Counted from the first letter of the stretch, positions 30,504 through 39,620 are shown. The stretch is 64,000 nucleotides of DNA from DTYU01 sp040756575 (GCA_040756575.1 JBFLYP010000002.1:1-64000), one strand, 5' to 3'. Translations and numbers: made by a program. The notes: a model not told the origin generated them from the sequence alone.

Positions 30504-32942
30504 TTGGTGGTGGATTTCTATGGAAGCTGCGGGGTGAGCGGTGAAACGAAGAACCAACGGAAAGTTACCATCGGCATCGAAGGCATGAGCTGCGCAAGCT
30601 GCGCCGCACGTATCGGTAAGGTGCTGAGCAACACCCAAGGCGTGGCTGATGCGTCTGTTAACTTTGCTGCGGCGAAGGCAACGGTGCTCTATGATCCCGC
30701 CCGCCTCCAGCTCAGCGAAATTACCGACCGCATTGTAAACTTAGGTTACAAAGTTAAGACCCGGCGGCTTGAACTTGCCGTCGAAGGTATGACCTGCGCG
30801 AGCTGCGCCGCGCGTGTGGAAAAAAGGCTGCGGTCGTTGGACGGGGTCATCAGCGCCGTCGTGAACCTTGCCGCTGAGAGATCGGCAGTGGAATACCTTC
30901 CCACAGCAGTCACCCCCAAAGAAATAAAAGCGGCCGTATCCGACCTCGGGTACGGCGTAAAGGATCTTCCTGAGGAATCATATCCAGTGGCCGAGAAGGA
31001 CGAGCGCGTCCGCGAGATCATCAGGCAGCGTAATTTTTTCATCCTTGCGGTAATCGCGACACTTCCGTTGCTTTACGTCATGGCTGTCGATCTCGGCCTC
31101 GCGCCTCACATCCCGTTCCTGATGAGCAAGTACGTCCAGTTTGGTTTCGCCACCATAGTTCAGTTCGGCCCCGGCCTGCAGTTCTACCGCCGGGGCTGGC
31201 TGAACTTACGGCACGGGACGGCAAATATGGACGTGCTTATCGCACTCGGCACTTCTGCGGCCTACTTTTACAGTGTGGCCAACACCTTTTTCCTGAAAGG
31301 TTTCGTTTATTACGAAACTGCTGCGATGATCATTACCCTTGTGATTCTTGGCCGCCTGCTTGAAGCGCTGGCCAAGGGGCGCACCTCCGATGCGATCCGG
31401 AAGCTGATCGCGCTCCGCCCCAAGACCGCCCGCGTCCTGCGCGGCGGCCGGGAGGTGGAGATCCCGGTTGAGGAGGTAGCCGTCGGCGACCTGATTATTG
31501 TGCGTCCGGGAGAGAGCATTCCCGTGGACGGGATCATCCGCGAGGGGTCTTCGACGGTTGACGAGTCGATGCTGACCGGGGAAAGCCTGCCCCGGGACAA
31601 AAACGCCGGCGACGAGGTCGTGGGCGCGACCATCAACCGGCACGGGAGTTTTACGTTCGAGGCTACCAGAGTCGGGAAGGATACGGCACTGGCCCGGATT
31701 ATCCGTATCGTGGAGGAGGCGCAGGGCTCCAAGGCCCCTATCCAGCGGCTTGCCGATGCGGTCTCGTCTTATTTTGTTCCTGCCGTAGCAGCCATTGCCG
31801 CCGTTACCTTCGCGCTGTGGTATTTTGCCACCGGCCAGTTGCAGCCAGCGATTCTGAACATGACTGCCGTCCTGGTGATCGCCTGCCCATGTGCCTTGGG
31901 CCTGGCAACGCCGACCGCAATTATGGTCGGGACGGGCCGGGGAGCGGAAAACGGCATCCTGATTAAAGGCGGCGAGCATCTCGAGAAGGCTTACAAGCTT
32001 GACACCATCGTCTTAGACAAGACCGGTACGGTCACTAAGGGAGAACCCGCGGTGACGGATGTCGTTCCCGCCGGGGGAAGCGACAGGAATCACCTTCTCG
32101 GGCTGGCGGCGGCGGCGGAGAGGCGGTCCGAGCATCCCTTGGCCCGGGCTGTAATAAGGGCGGCGGAGTCGGCGGGACTCGCCGTTCCCGAGACCGATAA
32201 TTTTGAAGCCTTTCCCGGACACGGCATTCGGGCCGCAGTTGACGGTAAGTCCGTTCTCGTGGGAAATCCGAAATTTATGCGTGAAAGCCGGGTGGACCTT
32301 GCCGGGGTAGAGGGTAGCCGTGAGCGTCTGGAGAGTCAGGGCAAGACGGTTGTCGTTGTGGCTGAAAATGCACGGGCCGTCGGGGTTATCGCCATCGCCG
32401 ACACCGTTAAGGAGCACGCCGCAGAGGCGATCCGCGACTTAAAGAATATGGGCTTGCGGGTCATCATGATTACGGGTGACAACACGCGTACTGCCCGCGC
32501 CATCGCGGAACAGGTCGGCATCGATCAGGTCCTGGCCGATGTGTTGCCGGAGAGCAAAGCCTTCGAGGTGCAAAAACTAAGGGACGAGGGTGCCGTCGTG
32601 GGCATGGTCGGCGACGGAATCAACGATGCCCCGGCGCTGGCCGCAGCGGACATCGGGATAGCCATCGGCACAGGAACGGATGTTGCCATGGAAACGGCGG
32701 ATATCGTACTCATGCGGGGAGACCTGCGCGGTATCGCAGCAGCGATCAGGCTGAGCCGCCAGACGATGCGTAAGATCAGGCAGAACCTTTTCTGGGCGCT
32801 GATTTACAATGCCCTGGGCATTCCCCTGGCGGCCCTGGGACTGCTTAATCCGATTATTGCCGCCGGGGCTATGGCGCTCAGTTCGGTTTCGGTTGTAAGC
32901 AACTCGCTGCTCCTGAAGAGGTTTAATCCCTACCCGGCCTGA
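30504..32942 (+). CDS. copA: Copper-exporting P1B-type ATPase
   Basis: About 812 residues. Two heavy-metal-associated domains with GMSCASC (residues 27-33) and GMTCASC (95-101), eight membrane helices, the ion-binding CPC at 461-463, TGE at 358-360, the phosphorylated Asp in DKTGT (505-509), and GDGINDAP in the hinge. The CPC motif with two CxxC domains fits Cu(I) export (PIB-1). It acts at the cytoplasmic membrane. The start is uncertain: TTG 30504, GTG 30507, GTG 30510 or GTG 30534; GAAGGA upstream favours 30507. No copZ or csoR neighbour is visible. Confidence 0.94.
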   Translation: MVVDFYGSCGVSGETKNQRKVTIGIEGMSCASCAARIGKVLSNTQGVADASVNFAAAKATVLYDPARLQLSEITDRIVNLGYKVKTRRLELAVEGMTCASCAARVEKRLRSLDGVISAVVNLAAERSAVEYLPTAVTPKEIKAAVSDLGYGVKDLPEESYPVAEKDERVREIIRQRNFFILAVIATLPLLYVMAVDLGLAPHIPFLMSKYVQFGFATIVQFGPGLQFYRRGWLNLRHGTANMDVLIALGTSAAYFYSVANTFFLKGFVYYETAAMIITLVILGRLLEALAKGRTSDAIRKLIALRPKTARVLRGGREVEIPVEEVAVGDLIIVRPGESIPVDGIIREGSSTVDESMLTGESLPRDKNAGDEVVGATINRHGSFTFEATRVGKDTALARIIRIVEEAQGSKAPIQRLADAVSSYFVPAVAAIAAVTFALWYFATGQLQPAILNMTAVLVIACPCALGLATPTAIMVGTGRGAENGILIKGGEHLEKAYKLDTIVLDKTGTVTKGEPAVTDVVPAGGSDRNHLLGLAAAAERRSEHPLARAVIRAAESAGLAVPETDNFEAFPGHGIRAAVDGKSVLVGNPKFMRESRVDLAGVEGSRERLESQGKTVVVVAENARAVGVIAIADTVKEHAAEAIRDLKNMGLRVIMITGDNTRTARAIAEQVGIDQVLADVLPESKAFEVQKLRDEGAVVGMVGDGINDAPALAAADIGIAIGTGTDVAMETADIVLMRGDLRGIAAAIRLSRQTMRKIRQNLFWALIYNALGIPLAALGLLNPIIAAGAMALSSVSVVSNSLLLKRFNPYPA

Positions 32943-33080
32943 TGGATTAAGTTTTTCCTTTCTGTTCCCCAAAACCGCCAACTCCTCAAGCCTCATGTAA
33001 AGCCTGCATGTATACTAATTGCGGCCATGCCACAGACTAACTCAAGATTGGCTGAATTAAATGCGAGGAGGTAGATCCTT

Positions 33081-33347
33081 TTGACGGTAGGTTCAGAGCT
33101 GCACAAGACGCTGGGCATGTTGAAAACGGCCAGCGGCCAGTTCCAATCCTTCGCCATGGATACGCAGGATGCGATGGCGAAACAGATGTACACAAATTTC
33201 TCCAAACAGCTTGACCAGATGGTAAAGGACCTCTCGAACCGGGTTAACTACGTGGAAGGACAGGAGCCGCAGTTCAAAATGGAGAACATGGCCCAGGAAG
33301 CCATGGCGAAAGAGCAAGCCGCACAACAGCAGATGCGTAAACAGTAA
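33081..33347 (+). CDS. DUF1657 protein
   Basis: An 88-residue, helical, Gln/Met-rich protein: VGSELHKTLGMLKTASGQFQ, then FAMDTQDAMAKQMYTNF, matching DUF1657. This family is confined to sporulating Firmicutes, often next to spoVA genes, and its role is unknown. TTG start with GAGGAGGT nine bases upstream. It stands alone here, followed by a terminator. Confidence 0.8.
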   Translation: MTVGSELHKTLGMLKTASGQFQSFAMDTQDAMAKQMYTNFSKQLDQMVKDLSNRVNYVEGQEPQFKMENMAQEAMAKEQAAQQQMRKQ

Positions 33348-33380
33348 GCGCCAAGAAGGCGCTTGCAATCACGGTCTCTC

Positions 33381-33422
33381 TTAGCCCCTTCCTGCGCATA
33401 AGGCGGGGGCTAAACTTTTTTT
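33381..33422 (+). terminator. Intrinsic terminator after the DUF1657 gene
   Basis: TTAGCCCC (33381-33388) pairs with GGGGCTAA (33406-33413), followed by AC and seven T residues. Confidence 0.88.
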
Positions 33423-33439
33423 GAAGAGCCACGCGCCAT

Positions 33440-33467
33440 AAAAAAAGACGCCTTGTGAAAAGCGTCT
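33440..33467 (-). terminator. Intrinsic terminator for the minus-strand MinD/NifX operon
   Basis: On minus, AGACGC (33462-33467) pairs with GCGTCT (33446-33451) and is followed by seven T residues. The last gene of the operon ends 325 bases upstream, with a structured repeat in between. Confidence 0.7.
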
Positions 33468-33523
33468 ACATGGAGTGGTAGAGGAGGACTTTTAATACCA
33501 TTTTTTTCTTTATAGAAGGAGTC

Positions 33524-33806
33524 GCCCACGACGCGATTCAGCGTCGCCACCGGGAACGAAAATAGGGACCCGCAAGCTGTTTACTTAGATGCGGTAGTGT
33601 AACATCAACGAAACGTGGCGAGGAGCGAGCAATTGAGAAGTGAGAAGTGTGAGGTTGGAAGTGGGATTATCGAAGGAATTCGCTTATAAGCGAATTCCCC
33701 CAAGTATCTCACCTCTAACCTCTCGCCTCCCACCTCTCGGTACGCAGTAATGCGAAGCTCATCGCCGCGCCCAGCGAAAGAGGTACTATTTTTAGAGGAG
33801 GAGCGC
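33524..33806 (+). repeat. Dispersed structured element, copy 5 (class II insert)
   Basis: Full-length copy: GTCGCCACCGGGAACGAAAAT, GACCCGCAAGC, TTACTTAGATGCGGTAGTGT, AACATCAACGAAACGTGGCG, AGGAGCGAGC, then a class II insert (TGAGAAGTGAGAAGTG ... with the palindrome GGAATTCGCTTATAAGCGAA at its tip ... CACCTCTCGG), then GCAGTAATGCGAAGCTCATC and GAAAGAGGTACTATTTTT. Unlike most copies it points at the 3' end of a convergent gene, whose stop codon lies inside the element. Confidence 0.75.
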
Positions 33807-34643
33807 CTGTTTCCAAACCGCCTGCATTGCGCGCGCCGCCGGGCCGGCGAAGCGATCGGTCACCGGTGACCGTGCCGCGACTGCCTTGACCACCCCTTTG
33901 GCAAACGGGATACAGCCAAGAAACCCAACCCCTTCTTGCAGGCAATACCGCTCTATCTCTACAGCCATCCTTTCGTCAAGGTCTGCCTTATTGACGCATA
34001 CCGCCGGCCTCACGCTGAAATGCCGCGCCAGCCCGAGGATGCGGTTAAGATCGTGCAGCCCCGCCGCAGTGGGTTCGGTCACCACAAGCACCAGGTCCGC
34101 ACCCGAAACCGAGGCAATAACCGGGCAGCCGATCCCCGGCGGGCCGTCAACCACAAGATATGCCTTGTTCTCCTTTTCCGCTATTTCACGCGCCCGCTGT
34201 TTTACCCTGGACACCAGCTTTCCGGAATTCTCCTGCGCCACGCCGAGTTCAGCGTAAACAAACGGCCCGAAAACGGTATTTGTCACATAGACGTGGCCGA
34301 TCAACGATTCCCGCAGCGTGATCGCCCCGGCGGGACAGGCGTGGAAACAGACCGCGCACCCCTCACAGGCGATCTCGTCCAGCTCGCCGTCTTTGATCGC
34401 CCCAAACCGGCAAAGTTCTCCGCACAGGCCGCAGCGGGTGCACCGTCTTTCATCCACCACCGGTACGCGCGACCCGAAAAAGGGCTCTTTCGCCACGACC
34501 TCCGGGCTGAGAATCAAATGCAGGTTCGCCGCATCAATGTCAACATCCGCCAGGACCGCGCTCTCACCCAAGGTGGCGAAGACGCCCACCAGGGTGGTCT
34601 TCCCGGTACCGCCTTTTCCGCTAAGAACAACGACTTCACGCAA
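33792..34643 (-). CDS. MinD-superfamily P-loop ATPase with inserted ferredoxin domain (second)
   Basis: About 283 residues. Deviant Walker A GKGGTGKTT at residues 9-17, then an inserted 2[4Fe-4S] ferredoxin with cysteines at 68, 71, 74, 78 and 93, 96, 99, 103, then the DGPPGIGCPV switch and VTEPTAAGLHDL. Related to Mrp/NBP35-type proteins; in anaerobes such tandem pairs occur with NifX-like proteins and are thought to handle Fe-S or metal clusters, without a proven reaction. TTG 34643 is chosen: it overlaps the upstream stop by eight bases and has GGGGAGG. The open frame upstream lies inside the first ATPase gene. Confidence 0.85.
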   Translation of the reverse strand: MREVVVLSGKGGTGKTTLVGVFATLGESAVLADVDIDAANLHLILSPEVVAKEPFFGSRVPVVDERRCTRCGLCGELCRFGAIKDGELDEIACEGCAVCFHACPAGAITLRESLIGHVYVTNTVFGPFVYAELGVAQENSGKLVSRVKQRAREIAEKENKAYLVVDGPPGIGCPVIASVSGADLVLVVTEPTAAGLHDLNRILGLARHFSVRPAVCVNKADLDERMAVEIERYCLQEGVGFLGCIPFAKGVVKAVAARSPVTDRFAGPAARAMQAVWKQALLL

Positions 34644-35478
34644 CCGGTACGCCTCCCCGCGCCAACATCCAGAGGGCCTGAAACCTTTCTCGCCACGCGG
34701 GAAACACCTCGGTGAACGGAACCCCCGCCGCAAAGCAGCGGGCGATTTCTTTTTTGAAGGGGACTTCGAGCAAAACCGGGATATCCCGCTCCCTGCAAAA
34801 ATCATGGACTCCTTCGTCGCCAAGGTCCGCCCGGTTTAGCACCACCCCGTACGGAATGCCGATGAACCGCAACATTTCCGTCACCACCTCCAGGTCATGT
34901 TGTCCAAAAGGGGTCGGTTCGGTTACCACCAGGCAGAAGTCCGCGCCTCGCACGGCCTGGACGACTGGACAGGAGGTGCCCGGCGGGCAATCAAGGATCG
35001 TGTCCACCGCCGGGTCGGCAGACCGCCGTAAAGCCCTGATGACCGGTGGTGCGAGGGCTTCACCGACGTTGAGCTTTCCGCGGGAAAACGTGATTTTGCC
35101 TGCCCGGCCCCGCTCGACGACACCGATAGCCCTTTGGCCTTCCACCAGTGCCTGTTCGGGGCAAAAATAGATGCACCCGCCGCAACCGTGGCACAGCTCC
35201 TCAAAGATGAGGACTTCCTCCCCTATCGACGCCAGTGCGTTGTAAGCGCACACCTCAACGCACCGCCCGCAGCCCGTACACCTCCCGCTCTCCAAGACCG
35301 GGACCGGGAGGCAAACCTGTTCGCTGGAAACAATCTCCGGGTGAAGCAGGAGGTGTGCGTTGGGTTCCTCAACGTCGCAATCAAGAAACTGGATCTCGGC
35401 ATCGAGGGAGAGCGCCAGGCCGGCGGCAATCGTGGTTTTTCCGGTTCCGCCCTTGCCGCTGACCACGGCTGCGATCAC
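34636..35478 (-). CDS. MinD-superfamily P-loop ATPase with inserted ferredoxin domain (first)
   Basis: A 280-residue paralogue of the next gene. Deviant Walker A KGGTGKTT at residues 9-16, cluster cysteines at 67, 70, 73, 77 and 96, 99, 102, 106, and DCPPGTSCPVVQ followed by VTEPTPFGQHDLEV. The two proteins probably form a heterodimer, since such ATPases dimerise through the deviant Walker lysine. GTG start overlaps the stop of the NifX-like gene by four bases. Role in cluster transfer is inferred from domains only. Confidence 0.85.
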   Translation of the reverse strand: MIAAVVSGKGGTGKTTIAAGLALSLDAEIQFLDCDVEEPNAHLLLHPEIVSSEQVCLPVPVLESGRCTGCGRCVEVCAYNALASIGEEVLIFEELCHGCGGCIYFCPEQALVEGQRAIGVVERGRAGKITFSRGKLNVGEALAPPVIRALRRSADPAVDTILDCPPGTSCPVVQAVRGADFCLVVTEPTPFGQHDLEVVTEMLRFIGIPYGVVLNRADLGDEGVHDFCRERDIPVLLEVPFKKEIARCFAAGVPFTEVFPAWRERFQALWMLARGGVPVA

Positions 35479-35858
35479 CGGTCATGGCCCCCGCAGCCGC
35501 CGCCGCAACGGTGGACGTGCCCTTCTGTGCCACGATCACAAAGTGACGGTCCGGTAACCAGCTTCCCGGCAAGAAAGGCGTCGAGCACCTCGCTAACCGG
35601 CCCCTGAGCGCCTACGACGGGAGAAATGCCGCGCGCAAGGAAAAGCTCCTGGGCACGCGCTCCCATGCCGCCGGCAATAACGTGCGTAACCCCTAAATCA
35701 CCTAAGTACTGGGGGAGAAAACCCGGTTGGTGCCCGGGATTAGGGACAAAGACCGTGCCCTTGACTGCTCCGCCTTCAACATCAACCAGCAAAAATTCGG
35801 CACAATGTCCAAAATGACCTGATACATAACCACCCTCAGTGGCAAAAGCTAATCTCAA
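35475..35858 (-). CDS. NifX/NafY-type cofactor-binding protein with His/Cys tail
   Basis: A 127-residue protein of the dinitrogenase iron-molybdenum cofactor-binding fold: FATEGGYVSGHFGHCAEFLL (residues 5-24) and VIAGGMGARAQELFLARGI. The C-terminal tail HVHRCGGGCGGHDR carries His and Cys residues that could bind metal. These proteins carry metal clusters, and outside nitrogen fixation their cargo is unknown. It overlaps the first ATPase gene by four bases and follows another NifX-like gene by 16 bases. Confidence 0.85.
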   Translation of the reverse strand: MRLAFATEGGYVSGHFGHCAEFLLVDVEGGAVKGTVFVPNPGHQPGFLPQYLGDLGVTHVIAGGMGARAQELFLARGISPVVGAQGPVSEVLDAFLAGKLVTGPSLCDRGTEGHVHRCGGGCGGHDR

Positions 35859-35874
35859 GGCGGTCCACCTCCCG

Positions 35875-36294
35875 TTAATCTTCGGTTAATCTTCGGATAG
35901 CTTTTTTGCCCGCGGCACGGTTACCTGCTGTTCCTGCGCCGGCGCCAACCCGGCCCGCCGGATTCAACTGCCGTAAGGAGCCTTCAATATACGCCGCTAT
36001 GGAGTCCCTTACCGACGATGGACCGCTGCCCCTGTAACACTTTATACCGGCCCTGTCCAGGACCTCGTAGGCATTCGGGCCGATGCTGCCGCTGATTACA
36101 ACACCAGGCCTCCCCCGGACGACGGCCTGCGCGGCCTGGATGCCGGCACCACCGCCCGCCGTACCGCCGGGATTGGCAACACTGACATAAGTTCCCGCGT
36201 CGGTGTCGTAAATCACGAAGTAGGCACAACGGCCGAAATGCGGTTCGAACGGCGCATCCGGTCCCTTGTCTGAAGCAGACACTGCAATCTTCAC
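35875..36294 (-). CDS. NifX-type cofactor-binding protein
   Basis: A 139-residue protein with KIAVSASDKGPDAPFEPHFG at residues 2-21 and VVISGSIGPNAYEVLDRAGI, the NifX/NifB C-terminal-like fold. The Ala/Gly-rich basic tail is extra. It is the first gene of the operon NifX-NifX-ATPase-ATPase; a strong sigma-A promoter with a CATATG palindrome lies upstream. ATG start with GGAGGG. Confidence 0.85.
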   Translation of the reverse strand: MKIAVSASDKGPDAPFEPHFGRCAYFVIYDTDAGTYVSVANPGGTAGGGAGIQAAQAVVRGRPGVVISGSIGPNAYEVLDRAGIKCYRGSGPSSVRDSIAAYIEGSLRQLNPAGRVGAGAGTAGNRAAGKKAIRRLTED

Positions 36295-36330
36295 TGGGCT
36301 CCCTCCACGTAGTTTTATAGTTTTATATCA

Positions 36331-36359
36331 ATTCTAAGCTATTTATGAGCATATGTCAA
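36331..36359 (-). promoter_or_regulatory. Sigma-A promoter with CATATG palindrome for the NifX/MinD operon
   Basis: On minus, TTGACA (36354-36359), 17-base spacer, TAGAAT (36331-36336). The sequence GAGCATATGTC (36347-36357) overlaps the -35 and resembles GGGCATATGCCC at 25569-25580. Confidence 0.7.
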
Positions 36360-36513
36360 TAATTAACCCGCTAATTTTCGCGAAACGGGAGATTTTGAAT
36401 TGGACCGCATTGGGTGCCCGGACATTCCGGTTGGCTCGGGCTTAACTGTTGTTAACATAATACGGCACAGGCTCAGGGCTTTATTGCAACACCGGGGTGT
36501 TACACAGGAGAAC

Positions 36514-36533
36514 AAAAAAAGGCGTTGCCGCCT
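36514..36533 (-). terminator. Intrinsic terminator of the his operon
   Basis: On minus, AGGCG and CGCCT arms around a GCAA loop (36520-36533) are followed by seven T residues. It lies about 35 bases after the hisIE stop. Confidence 0.75.
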
Positions 36534-36566
36534 GATTTCTCTGGGTTTGACCGCTACTACCGGCCC

Positions 36567-37292
36567 TTATCTCTTTCGGCTGGCTAATTCGCCGAAGACC
36601 TCCCGCACGTCGATCCCTTCCGCCGCGAGGAGAACCATTAGATGGTAGATAACGTCGGCTGACTCCTTAATTACTTCCTCTCGTTTCCGGTTCTTAGACG
36701 CTATTAAGACCTCCGTTGACTCCTCGCCCAGCTTTTGCAGCATGGTGTCGAGTCCTTTATCGAACAGGTAACTGGTGTAAGCCCCCGGAACCCGGTTGTG
36801 CTTCCGGTCAAGGATGACCTCGTAGACCTCTTCGAGGATCGAACTGCCGCAGATGCATACCGGTTTGGTCTCCTTGGGTCGCGGGCGCGTTTCGGGCGGC
36901 GGTCCTTTATCCCCGTAAACCTCTGCCGGGTTAAAGACAAGCTCGCCGACCAGACCCACGCGGCCATCCGGTTCGATTCTATAGTGGAAACAGCTCTTGT
37001 AACCCTGATGGCAGGCCGCCCCGTGCTGACGGACCTTAATCAGCAGGGTGTCGGCGTCGCAATCAAAGTAGACCTCGTCAACCTCCTGGACATTCCCGGA
37101 TGTCTCCCCCTTGTGCCAGAGTTCCTGCCGGCTCCTGCTGAAAAACCAGGTCTCCCCGCTGCTTAAGGTCTTCGCCAGCGCTTCGCGGTTCATGTAAGCC
37201 ATCATCAGGACCTCGTTTGTCCTGTTATCCTGGACGATTACCGGGATCAGCCCATCGGCGTTAAACTTAAAACGGTCAAGATTGAAGCGCAA
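36567..37292 (-). CDS. hisI: Bifunctional phosphoribosyl-AMP cyclohydrolase/phosphoribosyl-ATP pyrophosphatase
   Basis: About 241 residues. HisI domain (residues 1-120) with DCDADTLLIKV and QHGAACHQGYKSCF, supplying the Zn and Mg ligands; HisE domain (about 140-235) with LDTMLQKLGEESTEVLIA and DVIYHLMVLLA. It performs steps 2 and 3 of histidine synthesis. The start is TTG 37292 since GGGGGGAGG precedes it; the frame is open to 37316. It is the last gene of the his operon. A 40-residue linker between the domains (PPPETRPRPKETKP) is longer than usual. Confidence 0.93.
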   Translation of the reverse strand: MRFNLDRFKFNADGLIPVIVQDNRTNEVLMMAYMNREALAKTLSSGETWFFSRSRQELWHKGETSGNVQEVDEVYFDCDADTLLIKVRQHGAACHQGYKSCFHYRIEPDGRVGLVGELVFNPAEVYGDKGPPPETRPRPKETKPVCICGSSILEEVYEVILDRKHNRVPGAYTSYLFDKGLDTMLQKLGEESTEVLIASKNRKREEVIKESADVIYHLMVLLAAEGIDVREVFGELASRKR

Positions 37293-37523
37293 AGGCCTCC
37301 CCCCTTTAAAAATCAAGGATACAGTCCCAGGGTAATCTCATTAAGAGACAGTCGTTCTGCCTCTAAGCTATATTTCGCCCGTCAAAGCCTTTTCTTTAAA
37401 GAACCCGTGACGCCTCGCCGTCAGTGTCTTGTTTCACGGACTTCCACAGAACTCGACTCGGGGACAAACAGCAGCGGCATGATAATAACGTTGAACGTCG
37501 TACTCTTGAACTTCGAACCGTTA

Positions 37524-38285
37524 TCAGGACAGGCGGACAGGAACCCCCTGTGCCGCTAAATACTCTTTCACCTGCCGGATCGAATACTCACCGAAGTGAA
37601 AGACAGAAGCGGCTAAAGCCGCGTCGGCACCGCCAGCGGTCAGTCCCTCTGCAATATGCTCCAGGGTCCCGACGCCGCCTGAGGCGATCACCGGGATCCT
37701 GACGGCATCCGCAATCGTCCTGGTAAGGAGGATGTCGAAACCGTCCTTTGTGCCGTCCCTGTCCATGCTCGTCAGGAGGATTTCACCTGCTCCGAGGGTC
37801 TCAACCTCTCGCGCCCAGGCAAGGGCATCTATTCCGGTCGGCGTACGTCCGCCATGGATGTAAACCTCCCACCGGCCGTTTCCGATTCCGCGCGCGTCGA
37901 TCGCCACCACTATGCACTGGCTCCCGAAACGGGTAGCGGCTTCTTTTATCAGGCCCGGGTTTTTTACCGCCGCGGTATTGAGCGATACCTTATCCGCACC
38001 GGCAGCCAGCATCCGCCGGATGTCTTCAAGATTGCGCAGGCCGCCGCCTACGGTGAAGGGTATAAAAACCTCTTCTGCCACGCGGCGGGCCACCTCAAGC
38101 ATGATGTCACGTTCTTCGGCGGAAGCGGTAATGTCCAGGAAAACGAGTTCATCCGCTCCTTCCCGGTCGTAAAGGGCGGCAAGCTCCACAGGATCGCCGG
38201 CGTCCCGGAGGTTTACAAAGTTCACTCCCTTGACGACGCGCCCCCTGTCCACGTCGAGGCAGGGAACTATCCTTTTAGCTAACAA
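37524..38285 (-). CDS. hisF: Imidazole glycerol phosphate synthase cyclase subunit
   Basis: A 253-residue TIM barrel. RIVPCLDVDRGRVVKGVNF at residues 5-23 with the catalytic Asp11, and the second Asp in LLTSMDRDGTKDGFD (around 127-141). It makes imidazole glycerol phosphate and AICAR from PRFAR with ammonia from HisH. It overlaps hisA by 11 bases. The 231-base gap to hisIE contains GTTGAACG-type words. Confidence 0.96.
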   Translation of the reverse strand: MLAKRIVPCLDVDRGRVVKGVNFVNLRDAGDPVELAALYDREGADELVFLDITASAEERDIMLEVARRVAEEVFIPFTVGGGLRNLEDIRRMLAAGADKVSLNTAAVKNPGLIKEAATRFGSQCIVVAIDARGIGNGRWEVYIHGGRTPTGIDALAWAREVETLGAGEILLTSMDRDGTKDGFDILLTRTIADAVRIPVIASGGVGTLEHIAEGLTAGGADAALAASVFHFGEYSIRQVKEYLAAQGVPVRLS

Positions 38286-39015
38286 GCTTTTCCCCCTCCG
38301 CTGCCGCTATAGCTTCCTGGATGGTAAGCCTCCCGTCATAAAGCGCTTTGCCGACAATGACCGCCTCAACTCCAATCTCCTCAAGCTTCCGGAGTTCCCG
38401 GATATCCTCGGCCCGTGAGACCCCGCCTGAAGCGATTACCTTCAGTCCTGTTTCCCGGGCGAAATCGGCCACCGCTGGAAGATTTGGACCCAGGAGGGTC
38501 CCGTCGCGCCGGATATCCGTAAACACCACCCTTTCCACGCCGAATTTCTTGAGCTGCCTTCCGAAAGCGCTTGCTTTAATGCCCGCGAGGCTCTCCCAAC
38601 CGCGCACTGCAACCACGCCGTCGCGGCAGTCCACGCTTACAACAAACTTCTCGCCGTATTCCCGCGCGAGCCTGCTAACCAGTTCCGGGTTGTAAACCGC
38701 AACGGTACCAATAATAGCCCTGGCCGCACCGCATTTTAAGACCTCTTCCACCGCTCCCCTATCCCTTATCCCCCCACCGACCTCCACCGGTATCGATACA
38801 GCCTTGATGATTTGACGGATAACCGGCAGGTGAACGGGCTCCCCGCGGAAGGCACCGTCAAGGTCCACCACGTGCAGCCATTTCGCCCCGGACGCCTCCC
38901 ATTTAACGGCCACTGCAACGGGGTCTCCGGAATAAACGGTTTCCCTGTCGGCCCGCCCTTCGATGAGGCGTACGCACCTCCCGGCACGAAGGTCAATCGC
39001 TGGTATCACGAGCAT
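38275..39015 (-). CDS. hisA: ProFAR isomerase
   Basis: About 246 residues, TIM barrel homologous to HisF. VIPAIDLRAGRCVRL at residues 3-17 with the catalytic Asp, VEVGGGIRD, and FTDIRRDGTLLGPN with the second Asp. It isomerises ProFAR to PRFAR. ATG 39015 is chosen; it overlaps the end of hisH by ten bases, and the longer frame to 39060 is inside hisH. Confidence 0.95.
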   Translation of the reverse strand: MLVIPAIDLRAGRCVRLIEGRADRETVYSGDPVAVAVKWEASGAKWLHVVDLDGAFRGEPVHLPVIRQIIKAVSIPVEVGGGIRDRGAVEEVLKCGAARAIIGTVAVYNPELVSRLAREYGEKFVVSVDCRDGVVAVRGWESLAGIKASAFGRQLKKFGVERVVFTDIRRDGTLLGPNLPAVADFARETGLKVIASGGVSRAEDIRELRKLEEIGVEAVIVGKALYDGRLTIQEAIAAAEGEKLVS

Positions 39016-39620
39016 TCCGTCACCAACTTCCCGAAATTTGCGAGTATTTTTAAGCCCCAAGTGCTTGACTTCTCAGGGTGAAACTGAATCCCGAAGACCT
39101 TCTCCCTGCCGGCCGCCACCGGAAACCGGATACCGTATTCGGTTTCCCCTATGACCACTTGTCTATCCTGCGGGTCGACGTAATAGGAGTGTACGAAGTA
39201 AAACCGCGTCCTGTTGGGAATGCCCGCAAAAAGCGCCGTCGGCCGGGTGAAGATCAGCTCATTCCACCCCATGTGCGGAACCTTCACGCACTCCGGCAGC
39301 CGCCGCACCCTTCCCCTGAAAAACCCCAGCCCAGGCGTCTCCCCCCACTCCTCGCTCGCCTCAAAGAGCAATTGCAACCCGAGACAGATGCCCAGGAAGG
39401 GCTTTCCCTTTTCGAGCGTCTGTACCACCGCTTCCAACAGACCTGAAGAGCGGAGGTTAGTCATGGCATCGCCGAACGCACCTACCCCCGGCAGGACCAC
39501 CCCGGCCGCTTTTGCCACCGCTTCGGGTTCGGATACCACCCTGGCCTCGAAACCGGCCTTGACAAATCCCTTTTCTACGCTCCTGAGATTTCCCATTCCG
39601 TAGTCGACAACCGCAATCAA
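39006..39620 (-). CDS. hisH: Imidazole glycerol phosphate synthase glutaminase subunit
   Basis: About 204 residues, class I glutaminase. VVDYGMGNLRSVEKG near residues 4-18, the nucleophile Cys in PFLGICLGLQLLFEASEEWG, and catalytic His/Glu in GIQFHPEKS. It feeds ammonia to HisF. TTG 39620 is chosen on GGGAGG six bases upstream. A 145-base gap to hisB contains a family B repeat. Confidence 0.95.
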   Translation of the reverse strand: MIAVVDYGMGNLRSVEKGFVKAGFEARVVSEPEAVAKAAGVVLPGVGAFGDAMTNLRSSGLLEAVVQTLEKGKPFLGICLGLQLLFEASEEWGETPGLGFFRGRVRRLPECVKVPHMGWNELIFTRPTALFAGIPNRTRFYFVHSYYVDPQDRQVVIGETEYGIRFPVAAGREKVFGIQFHPEKSSTWGLKILANFGKLVTECS

